This document shows, in pieces, positions 13,985 to 23,339 of a stretch of DNA of 64,000 nucleotides (positions are counted from its first letter, which is position 1; the number at the start of each line of letters is the position of its first letter). Source of the DNA: Ricinus communis (taxonomy: Eukaryota; Streptophyta; Magnoliopsida; Malpighiales; Euphorbiaceae); NCBI RefSeq assembly GCF_019578655.1, contig NC_063256.1, positions 10,726,001 to 10,790,000 of the forward strand, read 5' to 3'. The position numbers and the translations under genes were made by a program. The notes below the pieces were generated by a model. The model searched no databases, was not told the origin of the DNA, and saw only the letters and a program-made list of their open reading frames with translations.

Positions 13985-14696
13985 TTTCTTCTTCCTTCTT
14001 TGTTTTCTCTCTCCCCAATTCCATTTCTTTCAATATCGACATTTGACCCCTGAACTTTTTCTTATTGCAATTTGGTCCCTCAACTTTCTTAATTACTTAC
14101 AATTTCATCCTGCAGAATTCCAATTTGACCCCCAAACTTCTTTTTAGCCTTTCAATTAAGCCCCTAACTATTTAATTTGGGCCAAATCCGAATTATTGAA
14201 AATACACAATTACAAAAATACCCCCACTGACATATTTATTTACGAAATACCAAACTCACAAATTTCCATTAAACCCTCACAAAAATAAAATTATACTTTT
14301 AATCCTTATTCCAAAATAATCCTCCAATTAAATCCTACACAATTAAATTAAATAATCAATTTTCAACTTAAAATTTAATACTACTAATCAATTATAATAC
14401 CAATTTTCCCAAAATTCTTTTATAAAAACATCCTTTATAATTTCTATCATAATTTTCCAATATATAATTTTATTTATATAAATATGCATTTGGAAAAATT
14501 TGAATAACCAAAATATAATCATTTCTCAAATAGTTTACTTGAATAAAAATAAAGCTAAAATTAACTTAAATAAAAACTCACTATTAAATATATATTAAAA
14601 AAAATTCCGGGTGTTACATTATATATTAAAAACTCAAAAATATTTATTAAATATTTATATAAATAGTTATCAGCTATCTACTAAACCAAACAGGTT

Positions 14697-15640
14697 CTAA
14701 GATTTAGAACTCAATTTAATATAAAAATGATAGTGCATAAAAATAACTTGTAAATCAAAAATTGTCTTCTTGTACATAAGAAGGAGACATAAAATAAATA
14801 TAAAATTTATTCATTGATACAAGTATTATATCTACTAGACTTTATATTTCTGAACATATTCTTTTGCTCGTAACTTATATATTGATATAAATTTACTAAA
14901 AATGTCATATTAAGTGGAGAGGGAACTATAAAGGGGACGAGGAGGCCATGCCCCCCAAAGATTTTATATATATATATATATTAATTTTTATTTATATATT
15001 ATCCTTCTTTATATTTTGTTTTAGTTTCGTATACATTGGAAAAAATTATTTTGCCCCCACATTAATTGAGTTATAGTTTTGCTCCCAATATATAATATAT
15101 GTGCGTAATAGCGACTAACAAATTAGAAATTAATAATTGCTGCACTAATAAATGATATATATGACTTATTTTTAATTAAAAAACAATTTTAGATTCTTGG
15201 AAGTAGCATATTATAATAATAATAATTATTATTATATTAATTTATATAAATCTAAGTAATATTTCAATTAATAAATTATTATTATTACTATATGTATAAT
15301 GGATTTATTTTTAATTTTTCTATTTTCCTACTTAATTTATGTATGAGAATCAAAATTTATTAATAATTTATCTTCAAAAGTAAATGACTTATTTTAAATT
15401 TAATAATAATTTTTAATTCCAAATAAATAACATATTAATTACATAAAAAATTGTATAAAATAAAGACTAACAATATGGAATATAAAACATTAATCTTATG
15501 ACAAACCATTCGTATTAAAATATGCAGAGCCAGTGGAGCAAAGATTATAATAATCATTAATCAGGAAAAGGTAAGTTTTAATTTTCCATATATAAAAGAG
15601 AGTTTTGTGATTTTATTGGCGAGGCTCTCATGTGACTGCG
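14697..15640. other. AT-rich spacer upstream of the TPP gene
   Basis: No coding or RNA gene was seen. It contains short TA runs (about 14,967-14,982) and an AAT-rich patch near 15,215-15,235. Confidence 0.55.
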
Positions 15641-15658
15641 AAGATCGTCTTCCACTTT

Positions 15659-15664
15659 TATAAA
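15659..15664 (+). promoter_or_regulatory. Candidate TATA box for TPP
   Basis: TATAAA occurs in CTTTTATAAAGAAAG, just before a CT-rich stretch typical of plant transcription starts. About 60 bases downstream is a strong 5' splice site, AAG|GTATGC at 15,723/15,724. This suggests transcription begins near 15,690 with a short non-coding first exon. Confidence 0.5.
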
Positions 15665-15689
15665 GAAAGCCCTCTCTCTCTTTCTCTCT

Positions 15690-17702
15690 CAGCATTCCCT
15701 GGAATTATAACTTCATCGTAAAGGTATGCTTCTTCGAAATTGCTCTTAGTTTCTGTTTCTCACTAACGTCCTAACCTGACCTTTCTTTTTTTCTCGTCTG
15801 AACTAGTCTGTCTATCTCTTTTTAATGCGATGTAGCCATTAGTGGATTTTACCGTACACAATTAAGAAAACAAAGAGAGAAAGAAGAATGGTGCTGCTTT
15901 TGGACTTTGTAAAATTTATGACTGCAAGAGTATTCTTTGCTGCTTTGAATATCGCTACACACGCTCTCTCTTTTTCTTTCGCTTTCTTTTATTCCTTTTA
16001 AATATATATATATATATATTTCTTTTCCATTTTCCTTTTTGTGTTTCCCGGTGAGCATACAGCGGTTAGGGTTTAGCTATGACATGCGGGAGCTTCTAGT
16101 TTACCATGCTCCAGATTGAAAACTTTTTGTTATCCGGTAGTAATGTGCTTTTTAAATTTTTCTGAATATCTATTTAAAATTAATTTAAAACGTGTCGGAT
16201 AAATTTGTATAAATAGTAAAATATTATTTTAAAATATAAATTTAAAATTTTAATTAAATTAAAAAAAATTTCGAGTCGAGAAAAGATTTCTGCCGCTACA
16301 ACTGTAGAATGACTTCAGTGCCTTACTTGTGGTTTTGATAAGCCTTACTTGTGCCATTAAAGTCAAGGGCATCTTCGTCTTTATACATATATGGAGGGGG
16401 AAGAATTGTTATTAGGTCACCAAATAATGCCTTGAAATTGTAGGGTAAATGCAGTATTTAATTCTGGGAAGAAATTAACACGGTTGAAAACTCTTGCCCT
16501 ATTTATTACAGTCATACTCTTATTCAAATTCTTATCATCGTGTAAAAATGAAATTCTGATTTCACTATTCCATCCAATTGGTAAGTTTTCGAATTTTTTA
16601 TGGAATTTTCTTTTAAATATCCACTTGTAATATAGCCTACAAATTTGACCAGACACATTTATTTCAAGAAAAAAAGAAACAAACATTGAAGACGAATAAA
16701 CACATAGTTTAGGGTATTAACTAAAGAAATAATCATAATTGAAAGAAATACCATGATCATGGTTAATTATTTCTAGACTCCATCATAAATCCCAATGCAA
16801 ATTAATAACAAATCATTGGAATGATTTGATATTAGATGACTGTGCATGCTTGTATGATTTTTTATTTATTATTATAATAAATTATTCGTTATTATTTTGA
16901 AATATTTTTATGTTTTAATTTTTTTTAAAATAATTATTGTCCAACGTTGGTGTATATTTCTATTTATACACCAACAAATTTTTTTTTTATTATTATTCGT
17001 CTTGAAATATAGATTAATGAAAGCGGGATCTAAGATAAATTCGTAAATCCAAAATTCGGAAGTTAAAAAACAATATTGTACGACTTTTAGACAAAGTTAG
17101 GCTTGTAATATTTCATTTCCATTTTTAACCAGATTCACTATCTATTATAAAGTATAAACTTCCATTTTGCATGTAACCGAATTTTGATTTTTTATGTCTG
17201 TTTTGTCAGGTCAATTACTATGTCCTATTTGTTGACAGTTTCGTCGTAGGAAATCCACTTTCTGTCCAAAACCCACATGCAATAATCTCAACCTCTCATA
17301 TGAAACTGAGATTTAGACAGCGACTAGTGAGTGTCTGATAAGTCAGTACGTTGTTCTTTGGCTCTCTTCTTTATACGAAAGAAAGAAAAAAGAGGTGCAA
17401 TCAGTTTTTAACCGAAAGGTAACCTTATACTTGTTTATAGCCTTTGTGATTTTAGATTTCCCTTTCATGAACTTATTATAACGGTCAACTAGCACAACTA
17501 CCTTTAACTGTATGCTGTCATTTCTTATAACTACTCAAAAGTACATGTGTCTGCACTTTTTCTGTACAAAGATTTCTTTTTGAACATCTGTATGATGAAT
17601 TGATGTATGATCAATTAGGTTTTTTTTTTCCTTTTAATCAATTAGTTTAAGCTCACAATTCTCTGCATCATCACAAGAGGGTCTGGTTTGCTACAGAATT
17701 TG
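15690..17702 (+). other. Probable TPP 5' leader: non-coding exon(s) and leader intron
   Basis: A pyrimidine-rich leader ends at AAG|GTATGC (15,723). Acceptor candidates before the start codon are CAATTAG at 17,645, after a poly-T tract, and TTTGCTACAG at 17,696. A middle non-coding exon is possible at about 17,321-17,418 (GACAG acceptor, CCGAAAG|GTAACC donor), or an alternative start near the TTTATAC at 17,370. Leader introns are common in plant TPP genes. The intervening sequence has no coding potential that I recognise; (TA)n at about 16,001-16,019. Confidence 0.45.
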
Positions 17703-19925
17703 ATGGGTTATCAGTCATCGTCATCGTCGGAGCACCTAATCCTGGAATCGATCTCTAAAGGAAAATCTGATGAGGATGGACCTACCCTTGGTTCTTACAG
17801 TGCGTGGCTGGTAATGTTCTTCTCATTAATTATAATTTTCTGAGGAACACTTAGGAGTAATTAATGTTTCAAATTAAATCTCGAGTAAATTAGCCTTTTT
17901 ATTTTGCTTGCTGTTAACAGATGAAGCATCCTTCTGCATTGGACTCATATGAAGGGATGATGAAGCCTGTTAAAGGAAAAAGCTTGGTTGTATTTTTGGA
18001 TTATGATGGAACCCTATCACCAATAGTTGATGATCCTGATAAAGCTTTCATGTCCGAGAAAGTAAATTCGCTGTAGATGATGCAAAAGAATAACTTTTAA
18101 TTGATATAAATATTTTTTTTTCAAATTTTTTTGGTATTCTGGTCTCCTTTAGGGAGTTAAATTTGAGATCTCATAGTCCTAGAAACAGGTTCGAATTAAA
18201 GCTCGTTGGCTCTGATATTGCTTGATCTTTTACAAAGTTTTGCATGAATTGCAGATGCGTTCAGCGGTTGAAGAAGTTGCTCGTGTATTCCCCACAGCAA
18301 TAATTAGTGGAAGGTGCCGCGATAAGGTGAAAATTTTGAGATAAATTATTATTTATGAAGCAGAGATGAGTCAATGTCCTAGTATTTAACAAGATTTTAT
18401 TTTCTCAATTACAGGTGAAAAGATTTGTTCAACTAGAGAATGTAATCTATGCTGGCAGTCATGGGATGGACATTTTTACCACAATAGGTTCATTCAAGTG
18501 CAACAACCAGCATCGATTTAGGGCTGTTGAAAATGAGGTTTCTTAATTTTTTATTGTATAAAACTATATTTTTGGTTGGAGATTTAATTGTAAACCCATA
18601 TTGTATACATGTTTACATTTATATGCTGTGAGATAATGTATATCCAGTGTATAAGTTCTCTCTATTATTTAATGAGAATATTGATAACAAAAGATATATT
18701 CGCATTATGCATTCATATATTTTGGTTTGAAAATATTCTCATAAGACGACGATAAGTACGTACATATTATGCATGCATATATACTTTTATAGAATATTCT
18801 CATCAGATAACGACAGGGCGTCATATATCCATATATAGATCTTCTTTTAGAATATTTTTATTAGATGACGACGCAATGAGCAATGCATATTTCTTATATA
18901 AAAATATTCTCCTTAAATGATTATAAAAACGTATGTACCATGTATGAATGTCAATTATGTAACGGTTTATTTTATAATACTGCATGAATTACATAAAATA
19001 ATCATAAGCTAGCACTCTGAACTGAACATAATCTTTAAATTTTTTAGGGTGATGGAGTCATCTACTTTCAGCCAGCAAAAGCTTTTTTGCCTGAAATTCA
19101 AGAGGTAATTACATTTGTTCCCTTTATTATAGTTCTCCATTGATCTCCCATTTCAATTTTCTTATAGATATTGAAGGTACTAAAAGAGAAAACCAAGACC
19201 ATCAAAGGTGCCATGGTTGAAGACAACAAATTCTGCATTTCTGTGCATTATCGGCTTGTAAATGTGGAGGTAAAAACAAGGCCAAAGCTTCAAGAACATT
19301 AACTAAAACAGATTATGAAATATTCAATATTAGCTATCTTTTTCTTGGTGTAAAAAAAAAAAAAAAAACTGCAGGATGTTGATACTCTAAAGGAGATGGT
19401 GAAATCAATCATGGAGGATTACCCCAGCTTTCGCATAACAGGAGGCAAAAAGGTATCAATTCCCCCATACCATTATTATGATATTTCTATAAGAATGTGG
19501 CTGATTAGTTTCTGCATTTTGAACATATATCATCGAACAGGTTATGGAGATACGTCCTCAGATAGATTGGGACAAGGGTCGTGCTCTGCAATATCTGATC
19601 CAAAATCTTGGTTTCGACGACTGTAATGATTTTCTGCCACTGTATATAGGAGATGATAAGACAGATGAAGATGCTTTCAAGGTACAGTATAATAATTATT
19701 TGAATAGTTGAAACCGCACAACAATTAATTCAAATGAATTTAATTAACCATGGGGATCGTGAATGATTGCAGGCTATCAAGGACATTGGTAGAGGATACC
19801 CCATCGTTGTTTCTTCTATACCAAAGGAGACCAAGGCTTCCTACTCGTTGCGCGATACAGATGAAGTAATGTCATTCCTACTGAATCTAGTGAAGTGGAA
19901 AAGTTCTTCTGCCAGTGATAATTAG
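17703..19925 (+). CDS. TPP: Trehalose-6-phosphate phosphatase (9 coding exons, 324 aa)
   Basis: The enzyme removes phosphate from trehalose-6-phosphate, giving trehalose and setting the level of the T6P sugar signal. Exons: 17703-17810, 17921-18061, 18255-18326, 18415-18537, 19048-19104, 19168-19269, 19375-19452, 19541-19681, 19773-19925. All junctions are GT-AG and every intron is phase 0. HAD-superfamily motifs are intact: [10 protein letters not shown] (D63 nucleophile, D65 acid/base), IISGR (99-103), K239 in DKGRALQ, and [10 protein letters not shown] (264-273) for Mg2+ binding. AGSHGMDI (120-127) is a typical TPP signature. No trehalose-phosphate synthase domain is present, so it is a stand-alone plant TPP. 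The N-terminus before the catalytic core (about 55 residues) is Ser-rich and shorter than in many Arabidopsis TPPs; no clear transit peptide. Intron 4 carries a minisatellite. The paralogue letter cannot be assigned. Confidence 0.95.
18670..18960. repeat. Minisatellite in TPP intron 4, five degenerate units of ~57 bp
   Basis: A core of the form (a/g)GAATATTcTcAT(c/a)AGA(t/c)(g/a)ACGA recurs at about 18,674, 18,730, 18,791, 18,849 and 18,901, with spacings of 56, 61, 58 and 52 bases. The units are separated by CATATAT/GCATGCATAT-type sequence. The first and last copies are the most decayed. Confidence 0.7.
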
Positions 19926-20573
19926 TTTGGTGTTCGAGAGATGAATTACAGCAAAATCTAGAACTCCAGAAGAGTAATTAATTAGTTAATGGAGGCCAAA
20001 AAAGATTGACTTTTACAAGGGGATTATGATATTCAAATAGCGATACTTAGTTTTATTTAAAATATAGTAAGTTTACTGGACCCCTTGAAATACCATATTC
20101 AGGAATTAGGAAAACAAGAAGAAATAGATAGAGGGCAAAAAGAGGTAAAGAAGAACCTGAAAGAAAAATGGTTTACATTATTTCATTTGAATTTTAATCA
20201 TTATGATAATATCCCTGCTTTATTTATTTATTTTTATATCCATTAATTTCATGATTTAAATGGAAGCTCAAGTCATAGTATAATATAGTACGAGTGTAGT
20301 TCATATACGTCGTGCATATTTTAGCATTTCAAAGAGCTAGTGATGCTTAAACTGGTAGTTCTTGTGGTACACAAATTACTATATGAAACATCAGTTGTAC
20401 TGCAGGCTTTAATTATGAAAGTTACTGTTCATTCAAAATATCTTGCAGCCTTTAATTATAAAACTATTGACACTTGGGCTTGAGTCTAAATGAATCTTAA
20501 GTCTAAGTGAATTTTTAGGTTTTTATAATGAAGGTAATTAGATGGCTAATTCTATCCACGACTGTTGAATTAT

Positions 20574-20655
20574 TATGGCCAAGATTAGTTTATCAAACTT
20601 CTTCTAATCATGGCCAAGATTAGTTTATCAAGTGGAAAACAACTTCTTCTAATGG
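20574..20655. repeat. Short direct duplication
   Basis: Two adjacent copies of ATGGCCAAGATTAGTTTATC each lead into CTTCTTCTAAT. The second copy has an extra GTGGAAAACAA before that end. Confidence 0.8.
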
Positions 20656-21739
20656 CCCAATCCTTAGAATTAACGTGGTTTTCTGATAAATTCTTGTCCT
20701 TGCTATATAATGGAAAAGTATAAATCTTTTTTAAAAAGATTTATACCTTTACATATTATCTATTTTCTCAATTTGTCATCCTTATTGTCTTAAGTATTGA
20801 AATTCTCGATCAAATAATTGTCATAAGTTTAAAATAAATAATAGTTAGTGCTACACCAAAAATGAATAATAAATGCGTTACATTATGAAAATCAGGAGAA
20901 AATATTTAAGTACACACATAAACTGTTTCTTTTAGAATACACTTAACGGTTGAAATTCTATATTCACTAAAACTTCTTTATAGTCATACACTTGAAACGA
21001 AATAAAATTTATCACTATAAGAATATTATAATTTAATGGAAATCTTATAGTAAAAAATATTTTTTTTAGACTTGATACTTAATCTTGTTGGAGAAGTGAT
21101 AAGATAGATTAATATATTGTCTATTATACAAAATAAGATTGATGAGACAAAATAGTAATACAATAAGATAAAACAGAGCATAACATACATTTTTTGAAAA
21201 TATATGTATAAATATTACTATAAAAATTAATAATTTTTTTTAAACGAGACTTAAATAAATTTATAACTTATTATAATATAGAATTTATTCATATTTACAA
21301 TTATCCTAAATTGGAACTAAAATTATTTATAACTATGTAGATGTTATTCTTATATAGAGTATCACTATAGAAAGGTTTTATTGTATATTTTCTTTTGCAA
21401 ATTAGTTTTGTTAATGTTTAATTGTATTTTAACACTATTTATAACAATAAAGTGAAAAAAGAAGGAAGAAGTTTTAAAGGTAAAAGAAAGATGTTAAAGG
21501 AAAAAAAAAATTATATTTCCATATGTTTGATTTCATAAATAATGATGAAAGGGAAGAAAAGAAAATTTTAGATTATTTAAATTTTTATTATAAATAATAA
21601 TATGAATAGAAAAATAATTGATTAAATTTTAACTTTTTCTCTAAATCATCGTAAATTTGTACAAAAATAACATAAGGAAATCATTCATTCTATTATACTC
21701 AATTCCTAAAATAAAATTAATAGCTTAATATGATTAAAA

Positions 21740-22035
21740 TCTGATGTTAATTATTTTAATATTTTTGAATTACATCAAATTATGTTAGTAAATCTTTGTG
21801 TATTTAATAATTCTTTCAACATCTTTGTCTTTTAACTTTGTTAAATTATAACATTTTTAAATTAAAAAGAGAAATTAAATATAAATAAGAATCTAATATA
21901 TTTATAACGGATTCAATATTTTAATATTTCTGAGTTTTATTAAATTAAACTAGTAAATCATTATATTTACATGATTAATTTTAGCACCTCTTTTGTTTTA
22001 TTATGTTAAACTATTATATCATTCAGATAAAAATA
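21740..22035. repeat. Diverged ~165-bp tandem duplication
   Basis: Shared blocks in the same order are ATTTTAATATTT, TTAGTAAATC or CTAGTAAATC, a CTTTTGT/TCTTTGT block and TGTTAAA. The two copies are offset by about 165 bases (21,753 against 21,918). Confidence 0.5.
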
Positions 22036-22648
22036 AATATTAAATAAAACTAAAATATAAAAATTTACTTTTATTAATATTATCACATTAGTACCATCCA
22101 TGATGATCAACTCTAAAGTTGTGTATATAGATTTTTTTATAATTTATTTATATACTAAAAATCTAATTAAATAATATATTTTTTGATTTAATTTAATATT
22201 AATTAACTTAATTAATTATAAAAATATTATTTTATAAAATCCTTTTATATAATTTTATATAGGTATTTTCTTAGAGTTTCTTTTGCAAAATTCTGATTTC
22301 TTTAAATTCCTATAATAATATATAATTTTAATAATTTTTACTAAAATATCTAAATTTCACTTATAAATTTAAGTTAAGTATCTTAATATTTCTGAAAAGA
22401 ATATTAAAATTAATTATTAAAATAAAATAATTTATTAATACAATTTGATAAAATATAAAAAATAAATATATTTATATTTATAAGGATAAAACTAATATTT
22501 TTAATAATAATAACAGTTAATTAAAAAAAATATGACAAAAAAATATCATAATTACTTTCATGAAATGAAAAAATATTAAAAAATTAATTATTAGAAACAT
22601 AAAAATTTATCAATGAAATATAACAAATGATATGAATCAAGGCTGCCA

Positions 22649-23078
22649 TGAGATTCTATTGCGATGGCATGCATAAAAGAAAATCTAAAATGGATATTTT
22701 TTGAGCTTCCCTACGTTTTACCCTTTAATTTCCCTGAAAACTTATTAAAAGTAGCTGTTTTTACGTTAATGTCACTCATTTTGTAACTCCTAAATGACAA
22801 CTAATTATATGCATCCATTTTGTAACTCTACACAACACACCTAATAAAATAATTTTAATTAAATAAAAATAAATTAAAATAATTATTTAAGCTAAAATCT
22901 CAAAAGATAAAAACCCATATAAATACAAATTAAGCCCAAAAAACTAATCTTGGCCAAATGGCTTTTATTCTTCCGAATGGACTGAATGCTTCACTATAAG
23001 GTTGGACTCTTGTTTTTATGCATGAATTGTATTTTTATTTTAGATTTTTTTCATGCATGCCATCGCAATGAAATCTCA
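22649..23078. mobile_element. MITE-like element with ~43-bp terminal inverted repeats
   Basis: The left end TGAGATTCTATTGCGATGGC (from 22,649) continues through ATGCATAAAAGAAAATCTAAAA. The right end (about 23,037-23,078) is its near-perfect reverse complement, reading TTTTAGATTTTTTTCATGCA then TGCCATCGCAATGAAATCTCA. The roughly 430-bp unit has no coding capacity, which fits a non-autonomous DNA transposon. No convincing target duplication was seen, so the superfamily is open. Its right end lies about 260 bases upstream of the helicase start codon, within the likely promoter. Confidence 0.7.
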
Positions 23079-23339
23079 ATATCAACAAAATTCAGGACGT
23101 TAACCCTAATTATACTTCTATTCCATTTCCTCCCCGTCCCATTATCCTCTATTCATTCGTAGTGTAGGGGAACAAAACGGCGCGTTTAACCCTACCGCCA
23201 GATATTTTATTGTTTCTTTTTGGATACGCTTAAACCCTAACGCATCCAATTTCCTTAAAACCCTGATTCCTCCCAGCACTTCTCTTAACCCAAAATTTTC
23301 GGCGTCCTCAACCGGAAACCGGAAATTACAAGTCATAGT

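Larger units (their letters stand above)
11818..14618 (-). mobile_element. Solo LTR of a Ty3/gypsy-type retrotransposon (2,801 bp)
   Basis: The unit begins TGTCACGACCCC and ends CGGGTGTTACA, giving canonical TG...CA termini. It is flanked by a perfect 5-bp target duplication, TTATA (11,813-11,817 and 14,619-14,623). No gag, protease, reverse transcriptase or integrase frame lies inside, so it is a solo LTR left by LTR-LTR recombination. Read on the minus strand it starts TGTAACACCCGG and ends GGGTCGTGACA, a terminal style I associate with long-LTR chromoviruses such as the Tekay/Del clade. Clade and orientation are inferred. The centre (about 13,460-13,990) is strongly GC-rich, and around 14,030-14,165 there are repeated blocks of the GACCCCTGAACTT type. 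Several 60-157 codon open frames here are composition artefacts of the GC-rich part rather than genes. Confidence 0.8.
11264..14696. mobile_element. Older TIR/MITE-like element split by a solo LTR
   Basis: Near 11,268 the sequence reads GTGTTTGGCTCAGTTG, and near 14,676-14,690 it reads CTACTAAACCAAACAGG. These are roughly reverse complements (TGTTTGG...AGCTGAT against ATCAGCT...CCAAACA). Repeated TTAGCTG, TTAGTAGCTTAT and CTTATAAGCTTTTAGCC blocks just inside the left end resemble the internal style of plant hAT-type MITEs. Removing the 2.8 kb LTR plus one target copy would give an element of about 0.6 kb. A flanking target duplication was not found, so class and exact ends are inferred. Confidence 0.35.
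19926..22648. other. AT-rich intergenic DNA between TPP and helicase
   Basis: The first few hundred bases are the probable TPP 3' UTR and flank; no plant AATAAA signal was obvious. Two duplications stand out. A block of the form ATGGCCAAGATTAGTTTATCAA...CTTCTTCTAAT is repeated at about 20,574-20,609 and 20,610-20,655. A ~165-bp unit starting ATTTTAATATTTyTGArTT is repeated from 21,753 and 21,918. No gene was recognised. Confidence 0.55.

Noticed and set aside
13404..14046. Overlapping open frames of 95-157 codons on both strands
   Set aside because: They lie in the GC-rich centre of the solo LTR where stop codons are rare, occur in several frames at once, and match no domain.
18120..18230. 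GGTTCGAATTAAAGC in TPP intron 2, considered as a tRNA T-arm
   Set aside because: No acceptor stem, D-arm or anticodon arm surrounds it. It looks more like a repeat remnant.
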